Part shown: piece after piece, positions 48,950-59,272 of the stretch
Layout of the letters: the number at the start of each line of letters is the position of its first letter
Numbering within the stretch: position 1 is the first letter of the stretch
NCBI GenBank assembly: GCA_003213165.1
Contig: QCNO01000005.1
Span: 1 to 62,616 of the forward strand
Length of the DNA stretch: 62,616 bases
Direction of reading: 5' to 3'
DNA from: OCS155 cluster bacterium AG-426-D23
Lineage (GTDB): Bacteria; Actinomycetota; Acidimicrobiia; Actinomarinales; Actinomarinaceae
Position numbers and translations under genes: made by a program
The notes under the pieces: generated by a model
The model's database searches: none
Told to the model about the DNA's origin: nothing
Seen by the model: the letters and a program-made list of their open reading frames with translations, nothing else

Positions 48950-50645
48950 CTTTGTTAATGTACTTTAAATTATATTCTTCTAATATATTTTCACTGATAT
49001 ATGAAGGAGCATCTGTTAGTGGATCTAGTCCAGATTGTGTTTTAGGAAATGGTATTACATCTCTTATAGAATTTTGATTATATACTTCAGCAATCAATCT
49101 ATCTATGCCTATAGCAAATCCTGCATGTTGTGGTGTTCCATATGAAAGTGCCTCTATAAACCAACCGAACCTATCTTGAATTTCTTCATTACTTAAACCC
49201 CATTTTTCTAGAACAATACGTTGTAAATCTGGATTACTTATTCTTTGGGAACCTGATCCAAGCTCAACCCCATTAAGAACTAAATCGTAATGTAAGGCTG
49301 TCGAAAGCTCTGGATTATTAATAAAATCGTCTTCATTTGTTGGAGCTGTAAATGGATGATGAGATGGTTGTAAATTACCATTTTCGACTTCAAAATATGG
49401 GAAATTATCAATCCAGCAAAATGTAAACTGTTGTTCGGTGGTAGGTTTGAAAATATATCTTCTTATATGATCAAGAAATGGTGCTATTTCCATCTCTTGT
49501 CCAGCCTGAAAAAGAAATACTCCATTTCCTTGACTTATCAGAAATTCTTTCTCTGATTCTGAAATTAATTTAGATAAAGGACCTGATATATCGTTGTTTT
49601 CAACCTTAAACCAGCCCAGACCATTTGAACCTAATTCTTTCAATTCTTGATCTAACTGGTCAATTATTTTTCGAGTAAGCGAATCATCAGTTTTTAAAAA
49701 TCTGATTACACCTTCTTTATTTAAAATATCACTCAAAAAATTAATTTCAGTTGCTTTAAAAACTTCAGTGCAATCACTTATCGTTTCTTTAATTCTTAAA
49801 TCAGGTTTGTCAGTTCCATACAAAGATATAGCTTCAGAAAAAGTCATATTTTTAAATGCAGAGTCTATTTTTATATCGTATGCATCTTTAAAGACAAATT
49901 TAACGATAGCTTCAATATTTTTTTTAACTATTTCAGGATTAGCATTCGAAAATTCTACATCCAGTTGAGTGAATTCAGGTTGTCTATCTTTTCTTGAGTC
50001 TTCATCTCTGTAACACTTTGCAATTTGGTAATAATTTGGAAATCCAGCCATCATGAATAGTTGTTTATACATCTGAGGTGATTGTGGTAAGGCATAAAAA
50101 GTACTGCTGTTTTTTCGCGAAGGAACTAAAAAATCTTTAGCACCTTCGGGAGTAGACTTAATAAGAGTAGGTGTATCTATTTCTAATACATCCATTTTGT
50201 CCATAATCTTTCTTATAGATTTAAAAGTATTAGATCTGCCGACTATGTTTGATTTCATAGATTGTCTTCTCAAATCAAGATATCTATATTTCAATCTTAT
50301 ACTTTCGTCAGTATCAATATTGTTATCTATTTGAAATGGTAGAGTCTTACTTTTATTTAAAACATTTATTTCAGAAGCATGAATCTCATACATACCCAAT
50401 TGAGTATTTTTATTTACTAGTTCTTTATCTCGCTCTTTAAAAACCCCTGATACAGAAATGTAATATTCATTCTTTATATCAGAAGGCATATTCTTGGTTT
50501 GCTCGTAAACAATTTGTATAGAAGAATAAAAATCACGAAGATCAATAAAAGTGAGTCCACCATGATCTCTTATAGATGAAACCCAACCATTAACATTTTG
50601 AACTTCGGCATTGTTTTTTGCATTTACTAATTCGTTAATGTTCAA
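48942..50645 (-). CDS. aspS: Aspartyl-tRNA synthetase
   Basis: Class IIb synthetase with an N-terminal OB-fold (residues 1-105, GWVSSIRDHGGLTFIDLRD), motif 2 (AKCYRDEDSRKDRQPEFTQLD), the bacterial GAD insertion (about 280-400) and motif 3 (GFAIGIDRL). 567 residues. Whether it is discriminating or also charges tRNA-Asn cannot be decided here. Overlaps hisS by 4 nt. Confidence 0.97.
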   Translation of the reverse strand: MNINELVNAKNNAEVQNVNGWVSSIRDHGGLTFIDLRDFYSSIQIVYEQTKNMPSDIKNEYYISVSGVFKERDKELVNKNTQLGMYEIHASEINVLNKSKTLPFQIDNNIDTDESIRLKYRYLDLRRQSMKSNIVGRSNTFKSIRKIMDKMDVLEIDTPTLIKSTPEGAKDFLVPSRKNSSTFYALPQSPQMYKQLFMMAGFPNYYQIAKCYRDEDSRKDRQPEFTQLDVEFSNANPEIVKKNIEAIVKFVFKDAYDIKIDSAFKNMTFSEAISLYGTDKPDLRIKETISDCTEVFKATEINFLSDILNKEGVIRFLKTDDSLTRKIIDQLDQELKELGSNGLGWFKVENNDISGPLSKLISESEKEFLISQGNGVFLFQAGQEMEIAPFLDHIRRYIFKPTTEQQFTFCWIDNFPYFEVENGNLQPSHHPFTAPTNEDDFINNPELSTALHYDLVLNGVELGSGSQRISNPDLQRIVLEKWGLSNEEIQDRFGWFIEALSYGTPQHAGFAIGIDRLIAEVYNQNSIRDVIPFPKTQSGLDPLTDAPSYISENILEEYNLKYINKDE

Positions 50646-51814
50646 ATTAATTCCTTTAATTTATTAATGTCGAATGGTATAACTTTATTGCTGCTGATAA
50701 TCTTAATAGTTTTTTCAGAACAATTAATTACTAAAGTTGCATTATTCCTTATAGCTTCTTTGTACTGAGTATTCTCCTTACTGAATCTTATAGGTACTTC
50801 ATAAGGTATATGATTTTTATCTAATTCATCAGAAATGTCATTCATTTCTTCTTCATCTTGAGATATTAAAAATATTTGTTCTTTATGAGTATCAAGTTGA
50901 AGTTGATTTATTATACGGTCTACTCCGAAAGCGACACCCACACCTTGAGATTGACCTATGTTAAGTATTTGTGACAATTTATCATATCTTCCACCACCGC
51001 CAATAACTACACCATCGGCTACAAATTCAAAAGTTAAATCATTGTAATAATCTAAACCTCTAACTAACTTATGATCTTCGGAGTAAGGAATATTAATATT
51101 ATTTAGCATATTCTTTGTATCTTCGTATTTCTGTATTGTTTCATCTTCTAGGTAATTTGTAATAAGTGGGGCCAGATCAATAATCTGTAAGTCCTCTTGT
51201 ATATTTGAATCTAATATTCTTAATGTATTTGATTCAATCTTTTCTATACTTTCTTTAGACAAATCTTTTTTGTTTTTATCAAAATACTTTTTTAAAACAC
51301 TTACATACTCTTTTCTTTCATCCACACTACCTATTGTGTTGATTTTTAATTTAAAATTTAATTCAAGTGAATTAAGAAATCTAAATGAAGATTTAATTAA
51401 TTGAACGTCAGAATAATTATCTAATGTTCCGATTAGTTCAGCCCCTGCTTGATGAAATTCTCTGTATCTATTTTTTTGTGGGTTTTCATATCTATACATT
51501 TTTCCAAAATAACTGTATTTATTTGATTGATCTTTATGAAATTCGTTATGATATCTTACGACGCTAGCTGTTCCTTCTGGTCTCAATACAAGACTTCGTC
51601 CAGCTTTATCTTCAAATTCATACATTTGCTTAGTAACTATCTCGGAATTTTCACCTATAGATTTTGTAAATAAATCTTTGTGTTCAATGTTTGGCAATTC
51701 AACAAATTTATAACCATAACTTGCATAACAATTTAAAAATTTATCTTTTATATGTAAATAGTTATCTACATCTTTACCGTATAGATTTCTTGTTCCCTTA
51801 ACTTGGTCTATCAT
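50642..51814 (-). CDS. hisS: Histidyl-tRNA synthetase
   Basis: Class IIa synthetase. Motif 2 region LVLRPEGTASVVRY, the histidine-specific motif LVRGLDYYNDLTFEF, and GGGGRYDKLSQ plus GVAFGVDRI (motif 3) are all present. The C-terminal anticodon domain is short; total 390 residues compared with about 420. Overlaps the MBL hydrolase gene by 4 nt. Confidence 0.97.
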   Translation of the reverse strand: MIDQVKGTRNLYGKDVDNYLHIKDKFLNCYASYGYKFVELPNIEHKDLFTKSIGENSEIVTKQMYEFEDKAGRSLVLRPEGTASVVRYHNEFHKDQSNKYSYFGKMYRYENPQKNRYREFHQAGAELIGTLDNYSDVQLIKSSFRFLNSLELNFKLKINTIGSVDERKEYVSVLKKYFDKNKKDLSKESIEKIESNTLRILDSNIQEDLQIIDLAPLITNYLEDETIQKYEDTKNMLNNINIPYSEDHKLVRGLDYYNDLTFEFVADGVVIGGGGRYDKLSQILNIGQSQGVGVAFGVDRIINQLQLDTHKEQIFLISQDEEEMNDISDELDKNHIPYEVPIRFSKENTQYKEAIRNNATLVINCSEKTIKIISSNKVIPFDINKLKELI

Positions 51815-52431
51815 TTTAAATACTCTCTAATAAATGGATTGTTATTCTTAATATTTATTACAGTATCATCATCTCCATGACCAGGAAATAATTGAAAATC
51901 ATCTTGAAAAAGAGTGAAAACATTGTTTATAGAATCAATCATTTCGTTATTATCCCCTGAATACAAATCTGTTCTTCCAATACTATCTTTAAATATAAAG
52001 TCTCCTGTAAAAACTACCCCTAAATCCTTAAATTCAAATGATACACTACCTTTAGTATGTCCAGGGTTTATATAGACATTTAAAAAATCATATTCATGAT
52101 CTAAAACGTTATGTAAATTACCTTCATATTTGTCTGCAGATACCTTATCACCAAGAAAATCACCTATTTGCTCACTTGGATTTCTTGCTAAATGTTCGTC
52201 ATCAAGATTGATATAAGCCTTTGAATCAAAAGAAGATAGTCCTATTGCATGATCCCAGTGACCATGTGTTATAAATGCACCTCCAATAGTTAAATTATGT
52301 GTATTTATGTAATTAATTACTTCATCAATATTTGGTGGTAAATCTATTAAAAATACAATTTCATTATCAAAAGGGCTTATTAGATAACAGTTTGATGTTG
52401 CAAAGCTTGTAAATTTTTTTATATCAGTCAT
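51811..52431 (-). CDS. MBL-fold hydrolase, glyoxalase II-like
   Basis: 206-residue metallo-beta-lactamase-fold enzyme with FITHGHWDHAIG, GHTKGSVSF, FTGDFIF and FPGHGDDDT, the full set of metal ligands. The small size resembles the GloB-like hydrolases commonly found between relA and hisS in Actinobacteria. Substrate not established. Overlaps rsh and hisS by 4 nt each. Confidence 0.88.
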   Translation of the reverse strand: MTDIKKFTSFATSNCYLISPFDNEIVFLIDLPPNIDEVINYINTHNLTIGGAFITHGHWDHAIGLSSFDSKAYINLDDEHLARNPSEQIGDFLGDKVSADKYEGNLHNVLDHEYDFLNVYINPGHTKGSVSFEFKDLGVVFTGDFIFKDSIGRTDLYSGDNNEMIDSINNVFTLFQDDFQLFPGHGDDDTVINIKNNNPFIREYLK

Positions 52432-54593
52432 TTTCTTCCTGGATAGATTCTTGTTGCTTCAAAAACATTCTCAATATCTTTAGCATCATTTAATATTGCA
52501 TCTAATTGAGTAACATCGCTAACTTCTATCTGAAATATCAAACTAACAATTCTTTTACTACTTGTAACAGATTTAGCTACCAATATATTTCCTCCATTAT
52601 CAGAAATTGCTATAGTCGCATCTCTGAGTAAGTAAGGTCTGTCAATAGCTTCTATTTCAAGCCAAACAATAGTTCCAGTATTAGGTTCAAACCCCCAACT
52701 TACATCTAAAATTCTTTCCCCTTTATTTGGATCAATTTTTATATTCAAACAATCAGAACGATGAATTGCAATACCATTTGATATGGTTATAAATCCTAAG
52801 ATATCGTCACCAGGTACGGGTACGCAGCATTTTGCCATTCTGACTTGTATGTCATCATATCCTTCAACAATAATTAAATCTGATTTACTATCACTCTTAA
52901 TTTCAGGTGAATATAAATCGTCATCAACAGATATTTCATTTGGAAATACTATTTTACGTATCTTGTTACCAACAATATTTATACCTGTATTTCCATTTCC
53001 AAGACTTTGATACAAAGTTTCGATATTAGGAAGCTTCATGTCTAATAACAATTCATTTAATATTTGGTCTTTTGAATTTACTTCCAAAACATCATTATTC
53101 TCATCTAACCAGGTATTTAATACTGTTTTTCCTTTTTGGATGTCTTCATTTTTAAGTTGCTTTTGATACCATTGTTTTATTTTGGATCTAGCTCTAGTAG
53201 TTTTTACTATATTTAACCAATCTCTACTTGGCCCTTTGTTCTTATCCTTGCTTGTAAGTATTTCTACTGTATCCCCAGATTTTAGTTCATTACTTAAATT
53301 TACTAATTTTCCATTTACTTTCGCACCAATCAGTTTCTCACCTACCTGTGTATGAATGGCAAAGGCAAAATCAACTGGTGTGGAGCCTTGTGGTAATGAT
53401 AAGACATCGCCTTCAGGTGTAAGACAAAATACTTCATTTTCATACAAATCTAACTTCATATGCTGTAAAAATTCATTAGGATCAGGATATTCTGATGACA
53501 TCTCTGTAAGCTCATTAGTCCATCTAGTTAGATCGTTAGATGGTTTCTCCTTGTATTTCCAATGTGCAGCCACTCCAAATTCTGCTCTGTAATGCATATC
53601 ATGAGTTCTGATTTGAATTTCCATTTTATTACCATCAGATGTAATAACTGTTGTATGAAGGCTTTGATACAAATTAAATTTAGGCATTGAAATAAAATCT
53701 TTAAATCGACCTAGAACAGGTTGAAAATTTGCATGAATTAATCCAAGTATCGTATAACAATTTTTTACATCATCAGTAATAATTCTTATTCCAACTAAAT
53801 CATTAATTTCATCAAACGTTAATCCATTATTAACTATTTTTTTGTATATTGAATAATTATGTTTTGGTCTGCCGTAAGCTTCTGCAGAAATTGAGTTATC
53901 TGATAACAATGACTTAATTATATTTAAAGATTCTTCAAGTTGATTTTCTCTATCTGGCCTTGCTTGAGTTATCTGTTCTTGAATTTCATTATTTTGTTTA
54001 TCAAAAAGGATCTTGAAGGAAGTGTCTTCTAATTTATGTTTAATTGATTGCAAACCTAATCTATGTGCCAATGGTGCGTAAACGTAAAGTGTTTCATTAG
54101 CGATTTTCTCTTGCTTCCAATCAGTATGATATTGTATTGTTTCTATATTGTGAAGTCTGTCTGCTAATTTGAGAATTAACACTCTAATGTCTTTTGACAT
54201 AGCAATAACCATTTTTCTTATTGCATCTGCTTTAGCTTCTTCCTTTGAGTTGTAATTTATCTTATCTAGTTTCGTTACACCATCAACGATATCAGCAACT
54301 TCTTTGCCAAAGTCTTTTTTGATATCAGAATAAGTTACATCAGTGTCTTCTATCAAATCGTGCAAAAATGCAGCTATGATTGTTTCTTTATCAAGATTCA
54401 ATTCAGCGAGATATAGAGCAACTTGTAGTGGATGAGTAATGTAGTCTTCACCTGATTTTCTTTTTTGGTCTTTATGCCCATTAGCTGCAAACTTATATGC
54501 ATCATTTAAAAGCTTATGAGAAGATTTTGGATAGTTTTCTAAAATACTATTAAATAGTTCATCAGCTGTTTTTACAGGACTTTTAGTCGACAT
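52428..54593 (-). CDS. rsh: Bifunctional (p)ppGpp synthetase/hydrolase, RelA/SpoT (Rsh)
   Basis: Controls the stringent response. The hydrolase domain is intact, with His54, His78-Asp79 and Glu82-Asp83 (AAFLHDLIEDT) and RLHNIETI. The synthetase domain shows GRPKHNYSIYKKI, DLVGIRIITDD and YQSLHTTV. TGS (about 390-450) and C-terminal ACT domains (about 640-720) follow. 721 residues, full length. A single gene with both activities fits the usual actinobacterial situation. It lies 21 nt after secF. Confidence 0.97.
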   Translation of the reverse strand: MSTKSPVKTADELFNSILENYPKSSHKLLNDAYKFAANGHKDQKRKSGEDYITHPLQVALYLAELNLDKETIIAAFLHDLIEDTDVTYSDIKKDFGKEVADIVDGVTKLDKINYNSKEEAKADAIRKMVIAMSKDIRVLILKLADRLHNIETIQYHTDWKQEKIANETLYVYAPLAHRLGLQSIKHKLEDTSFKILFDKQNNEIQEQITQARPDRENQLEESLNIIKSLLSDNSISAEAYGRPKHNYSIYKKIVNNGLTFDEINDLVGIRIITDDVKNCYTILGLIHANFQPVLGRFKDFISMPKFNLYQSLHTTVITSDGNKMEIQIRTHDMHYRAEFGVAAHWKYKEKPSNDLTRWTNELTEMSSEYPDPNEFLQHMKLDLYENEVFCLTPEGDVLSLPQGSTPVDFAFAIHTQVGEKLIGAKVNGKLVNLSNELKSGDTVEILTSKDKNKGPSRDWLNIVKTTRARSKIKQWYQKQLKNEDIQKGKTVLNTWLDENNDVLEVNSKDQILNELLLDMKLPNIETLYQSLGNGNTGINIVGNKIRKIVFPNEISVDDDLYSPEIKSDSKSDLIIVEGYDDIQVRMAKCCVPVPGDDILGFITISNGIAIHRSDCLNIKIDPNKGERILDVSWGFEPNTGTIVWLEIEAIDRPYLLRDATIAISDNGGNILVAKSVTSSKRIVSLIFQIEVSDVTQLDAILNDAKDIENVFEATRIYPGRK

Positions 54594-54614
54594 ATATTAA
54601 TGGTACTAAATTTC

Positions 54615-55526
54615 TTAAGTTTTAATTATCTTTGATAAAAATGGTACAGTAACAAATATAGAACTGTATGTACCAGATAATATCCCAATTAATAAAGGAA
54701 TAGCAAAATCAGATAAGTTTCCTTCAATACCTAAATAATTACCTATAAGAATTATTGAAATAATCGGAATAGCTGAGGTAAAAGAAGTATTAATACTTCT
54801 CATTAACACTTCATTAAAAGTTTTGTTTAGTATTTCACTAGTAAGCGTATCTCTCTTAAATGATTTTTGAGAATCCTTTAATTTATCAAATAAAATAACT
54901 GTATCGTATAGGGAATATCCCAATATTGTTAATAAAGCAATTATTGTTGATGGCGTTATCTCGAGTCCTAAAATTACATAAACAGAAAAGGTTAATAAAA
55001 GATCATGCATTAATGCCGTTAGTGCAATCAATGAAAATCTATATTCATATCTGAATGATATAAGAAGTGCAATTATGGATAAAAATATAACAAGTGCTCT
55101 AATCCCCTTATTTGTTATTTCTTCACCGAAAGTAGGACCGACTCTTTGAAACTCTATTTCATTTTTTTCTACGCTGAATTTATCTGATAAATAATTTAAC
55201 AATTCAGTTTCACGTTCCTGCGTAGACTCAACAGCTCTAAATATGATTGTATTTGAATTGTCGAATGTCTGATATCTAGAAACTGGGAGTATTGTATTGT
55301 TTAATACATCATCTATATCATTATCTGTATATTCAGTATCAAGTTGATATGTTGTTCCACCCGTAAAATCTACTGAAAGATTTAAATTTAATAATCCAAA
55401 TATTGATCCAATCAAAACAGAAGAAAAAATTATAAATTCAATAATAAATATTTTATAAAATCGACTACCAATATTATGAAAATCAATATTTGTATTACCT
55501 AAAAATAAACTCTTAAACATTTTCAA
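54615..55526 (-). CDS. secF: Protein translocase subunit SecF
   Basis: Partner of SecD in driving late steps of Sec export. Six membrane helices: one N-terminal (about residues 28-48), then a short periplasmic domain, then five from about residue 140. Conserved FTGGTTYQL, GYSLYDTVILFDKL and EVLMRSINTSFTS are visible. 303 residues. Overlaps secD by 14 nt. Confidence 0.96.
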   Translation of the reverse strand: MKMFKSLFLGNTNIDFHNIGSRFYKIFIIEFIIFSSVLIGSIFGLLNLNLSVDFTGGTTYQLDTEYTDNDIDDVLNNTILPVSRYQTFDNSNTIIFRAVESTQERETELLNYLSDKFSVEKNEIEFQRVGPTFGEEITNKGIRALVIFLSIIALLISFRYEYRFSLIALTALMHDLLLTFSVYVILGLEITPSTIIALLTILGYSLYDTVILFDKLKDSQKSFKRDTLTSEILNKTFNEVLMRSINTSFTSAIPIISIILIGNYLGIEGNLSDFAIPLLIGILSGTYSSIFVTVPFLSKIIKT

Positions 55527-56958
55527 TATCTTTCTTTCTTAAAGGAAAATAACTACGAGGGTTATCAGTTATATTTCCAAACAGTGGAACAGCGTTCCTA
55601 ATGAAAATTCTTGTATAAAAGAGATCGAATACTGTTGCAAGACCTAAAGTTAAGGCGAATCCTCTAATAGGTCCGATTGCAAGTATATATAAAATAACTG
55701 AAGCAATAATTGATACAAAGTCAGCTACTAATATAGTATTCCATGCTTCAGTAACTGCTTTTTCTGCTGCAAAGTTAAATGACCTACCTACTTTAAGCTC
55801 GTCTTTTAATTTTTCAAAAATAACGATATAAGAATCTGCCGTTAATCCTATAGAAACTATTACACCAGCTATACCAGCTAAAGTTAACGTATATCCCTGA
55901 TACTCACCTAATAATGCAATAACGGAATAAAAAAGAGCACCGAATGAACCTAATCCAAGTATTGCAATAATTCCAGACAATCTGTAATAAAACAATAAAA
56001 ATAGACTGACAATAATAAGACCTACAAATCCTGCCTGTAATCCAAGTGCTAACGTATTCTCACCTAAAGTTGCAGAAACTTTCTGTATAGAAGATCTCTC
56101 AAAAGCTACTGGTAAAGCTCCATATCTTAAAATAACTGCTAAATTGTTAGCAGATTCACCTTGATCGGAATTTCCCATTGATATCGCAGCAGTTCCACCT
56201 GTTATTCCTATTTCTGGATTTACATCAATTGCTATACCAGGTGCAGAAATAACTTGACCATCCAAAACAATAGCTAAACGCCTTTGTTCCCCCATTAATT
56301 TTGCCAATTTTTTGGTTAAGTCAGTAAATTTTTGTTCCGAAGTGTCTTTTAAAACTAGTTGAACTATCCATTCATTTTGAGGATAAACAGCTAAAGCGTC
56401 ATCTATATCATTACCTGTCAGTTCAGCAGGACCTAAATGATAGATTATTGGAAATCCGTCAGACAATGAAAGTAAATAAGAGTCCGTGTCGGGATTATCA
56501 TCTAAAGTTAAACCAGTTATTTGATCAACACCATCTGGTGCAGTAACAATTGGATTATCTGGGTCATCTTCATTTGGAGTTATTGTCAAAGCTGGAGAGT
56601 AACCTAAATTCAATGAAGAGTTAAGAACAGGTCTAAAAGTGAGTAGTCCAGTAGTTCCAACAGCTTCAATTGCTTTTTCTTGATCTGTTAGACCTGGTAA
56701 TTGAACTAAAACTGAATTTTCTCCACTAATTGAAATTTCAGGTTCTTGTACTTCACCAAAAGCAGAAATTCTTGTTCTCATAATTTCTACTGCTTGTTCA
56801 ATCAATTCAGGATCTGTTCCCTCTTCAGCAGTTAGAATCACTGATACACCACCTTGCAAATCCAAACCAAGTTTTGGTTGAATATTATTTAGATATACAA
56901 AAATAAATAATCCAACGGAAAGTATAGGTAAAAATATCAGTTTTAGAAATGATTTCAT
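55513..56958 (-). CDS. secD: Protein translocase subunit SecD
   Basis: Large SecDF subunit with an N-terminal helix, GLDLQGGVSVILTAEEG, a periplasmic P1 region (about residues 45-290) and five C-terminal helices with GLTADSYIVIFEKLKDE. The P1 head has an acidic insert (about residues 120-155). 481 residues. yajC lies 1 nt upstream, the normal yajC-secD-secF order. Confidence 0.97.
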   Translation of the reverse strand: MKSFLKLIFLPILSVGLFIFVYLNNIQPKLGLDLQGGVSVILTAEEGTDPELIEQAVEIMRTRISAFGEVQEPEISISGENSVLVQLPGLTDQEKAIEAVGTTGLLTFRPVLNSSLNLGYSPALTITPNEDDPDNPIVTAPDGVDQITGLTLDDNPDTDSYLLSLSDGFPIIYHLGPAELTGNDIDDALAVYPQNEWIVQLVLKDTSEQKFTDLTKKLAKLMGEQRRLAIVLDGQVISAPGIAIDVNPEIGITGGTAAISMGNSDQGESANNLAVILRYGALPVAFERSSIQKVSATLGENTLALGLQAGFVGLIIVSLFLLFYYRLSGIIAILGLGSFGALFYSVIALLGEYQGYTLTLAGIAGVIVSIGLTADSYIVIFEKLKDELKVGRSFNFAAEKAVTEAWNTILVADFVSIIASVILYILAIGPIRGFALTLGLATVFDLFYTRIFIRNAVPLFGNITDNPRSYFPLRKKDIENV

Positions 56959-56959
56959 T

Positions 56960-57208
56960 TTATTTAAAAGATATATTCGACTTTAAAATCTCAATCTCTC
57001 CTTTTTTGACAACTAAAGTAACTTTATCCTCTTTTATATTTACAACACGCCCATAAATACCAGAATCAGTAATTACGTTGTCTCCAATTTTTAAATTTTC
57101 TACATATTCTTTATGTTTTTTTTGTCTCCTTCTTTGAGGAATGTACAAAATAACGTAAAAGATTACAAATACAGTAATTAAAGGCAACAGAGTTATGATC
57201 TCATTCAT
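56960..57208 (-). CDS. yajC: Preprotein translocase accessory subunit YajC
   Basis: 82 residues with one N-terminal membrane helix (about 5-24) and the typical cytoplasmic motif QRRRQKKHKEYVENLKIGD, VITDSGIYGRV. Part of the SecDF-YajC complex. Overlaps tgt by 8 nt. Confidence 0.93.
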   Translation of the reverse strand: MNEIITLLPLITVFVIFYVILYIPQRRRQKKHKEYVENLKIGDNVITDSGIYGRVVNIKEDKVTLVVKKGEIEILKSNISFK

Positions 57209-58286
57209 TTAAAAGTCTTTCTTTATAATTATCAAAATCTGAGTTTAATATACTTTCTCTTACTTCGTTAATGATATTTTGAGTCTGATATATATTGTGT
57301 ATTGTTAAATATTGCCATGATGAAGTGGGCTCATTAATTAACAAGTGTCTCATATAAGAAGTAGAAAAATTTAGACACGTATTGCAGTTACAATCTTGCA
57401 CTAACGGTTCTTTAATATTTTTATATTTACTGTTTTTTAAATTAAAATATTTTGCTCTATTAATAATTTTTCCATGACGTGCAATTCTTGCGGGCCAAAC
57501 ACAATCAAACATGTCAACACCAAACTCAATTAAATTTATCAGGCTTTTAATATCTCCAACACCCATAACGTATCGTAATTTATCAACAGGTATTAAATCT
57601 GTAGTAAATGAAACAATCTCATTTCTCTCATTTTCAGTTTCACCTATAGCAAGTCCACCAATTGCATAACCATTAAAGCCATTCTCTATCATATTTTTTG
57701 TAGAAATTTCTCTTAAATCTTTATATTTACCACCTTGAATGATTCCAAATAACGATTGATTTTTATTGTTGTGAATGTCACGTGCTTTTTTTGCCCAAAT
57801 ATTTGTATTGATTATTGCTTGTTTTTGCATATCTTTTGAAGCATTAATATCTATTAATTGATCAAGTATCATTGCAATATTACTATTTAAGGTCTCTTGT
57901 ATTTGAATTGATAATTCGGGAGTCATTAGAAATTTTGTTCCATCATATATATTCTTAAACAAAATACCATCATCTGTTTGAGAGTTTGGAATGGACCAAC
58001 CTTGAAACCCTCCTGAATCAGTTAATATTAATTGATCCCAATTAATATATTCATGCAATCCTCCAAAGTCCTTGATGATGTCTAAACCAGGTCTTAAATA
58101 AAGATGATATGTATTTCCTAGGATAATTTTTGTATCTGAAAGTTGTTCTAAGTTAACTGATTTAATAGAACCTCTTGTAGCAACGGGCATAAAAATGGGA
58201 GTATTAAATTCATGATTGTTAATTTTTACTTTATTTACTCTTGCTTTACCATCTACTGCAAGTAACTCTAAATTGATGTTATTCAT
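57201..58286 (-). CDS. tgt: tRNA-guanine transglycosylase
   Basis: Exchanges G34 for the queuosine precursor in tRNAs for Asp, Asn, His and Tyr. Motifs are VATRGSIKSV, LTDSGGFQ, GGLAIGE, MFDCVWPARIARHGK and the zinc site CNCNTC with a later His (MRHLL). 361 residues. The precursor synthesis genes are not in the window. Overlaps queA by 4 nt. Confidence 0.96.
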   Translation of the reverse strand: MNNINLELLAVDGKARVNKVKINNHEFNTPIFMPVATRGSIKSVNLEQLSDTKIILGNTYHLYLRPGLDIIKDFGGLHEYINWDQLILTDSGGFQGWSIPNSQTDDGILFKNIYDGTKFLMTPELSIQIQETLNSNIAMILDQLIDINASKDMQKQAIINTNIWAKKARDIHNNKNQSLFGIIQGGKYKDLREISTKNMIENGFNGYAIGGLAIGETENERNEIVSFTTDLIPVDKLRYVMGVGDIKSLINLIEFGVDMFDCVWPARIARHGKIINRAKYFNLKNSKYKNIKEPLVQDCNCNTCLNFSTSYMRHLLINEPTSSWQYLTIHNIYQTQNIINEVRESILNSDFDNYKERLLNE

Positions 58287-59272
58287 TTATATTTAAATAA
58301 TACAGCATCACCGAAGCTTAAAAATTTTAAACCTTGATCAATTGCATATTTATACAATTCTTTCCAGTTATCTCCATAAACATTGTGAACAATTGAAAGA
58401 AGTGAACTCATTGGAGCGTGAAAATTCGTAATTAAGTGTGTAGGTAAATTAATTTTTGTATCAGGCAAAATAAAAAGATCTGTATTACCAACTAGATTCT
58501 CTGTATTGTATGCAGTTTCAATTGCTCTAAGAGTTGTAGTTCCTACGCAATAAATATTTTTATTTGATTCTTTATAAGTAATTATTTTGTTATATTCAGT
58601 CTTATCTATTGAATAAAACTCCTTATGAATATTATGATCATTTAAATTTTTTGATTTAACTGGTTTGAACGTATTAAGATTTACATCTAAATTAATAAAT
58701 GCGGTTTTAATATATTTTTTCTCAAATTTTTTAATTAATTCATTAGTGAAATGTAAACCAGCTGTTGGTGCAGCAATCGAAAACCCGCTATCTGAGAATT
58801 GATTGTTATAGAATTTTCTTTTTTCAGGAGTATCTGTAATGTACGGTGGCAACGGAAGTATACCGTGTTTATTTATAACGTCATCAATTTTCATATCAAA
58901 AATACATTTAAATGTTTCATCTAAAACTTCTTGTATTTTAAAATTAAATAAATTTGTTTGGTATTTTTTATTTTTACTTTTTTTATCGGAAGATTTTAAT
59001 AAACATATTGCTTCAAAATCATTTAATTTTTTAGTTATAAATATCTCTAAAGATCCTCCAGTATTTTTCTCTGTCTGAATTCTTACCTTACGTACAGTAG
59101 ATTTATTAAATATAAATAGAGAATCAGTTTCAACATAATCAGGGAACTCTTCAAATGATATTATTTCTTTGTTCTCAGCAATTAAAAGCTTTGAATTTAA
59201 TGGATTTTCATAAGGTTCTTGATTTATAGATGAATTTGGTAACTCGTAGTTTAGTAAACTACTTTTAATCAT
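58283..59272 (-). CDS. queA: S-adenosylmethionine:tRNA ribosyltransferase-isomerase
   Basis: Builds epoxyqueuosine on tRNA after Tgt. Family blocks are the start (LNYELPNSSINQEP), TPEKRKFYNNQFSD, SIAAPTAGLHFT, GTTTLRAIE and NFHAPMSSLLSIV, all in order. 329 residues. Shares one base with the stop of the resolvase-like gene upstream. In most bacteria ruvB lies directly upstream; here it does not. Confidence 0.96.
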   Translation of the reverse strand: MIKSSLLNYELPNSSINQEPYENPLNSKLLIAENKEIISFEEFPDYVETDSLFIFNKSTVRKVRIQTEKNTGGSLEIFITKKLNDFEAICLLKSSDKKSKNKKYQTNLFNFKIQEVLDETFKCIFDMKIDDVINKHGILPLPPYITDTPEKRKFYNNQFSDSGFSIAAPTAGLHFTNELIKKFEKKYIKTAFINLDVNLNTFKPVKSKNLNDHNIHKEFYSIDKTEYNKIITYKESNKNIYCVGTTTLRAIETAYNTENLVGNTDLFILPDTKINLPTHLITNFHAPMSSLLSIVHNVYGDNWKELYKYAIDQGLKFLSFGDAVLFKYK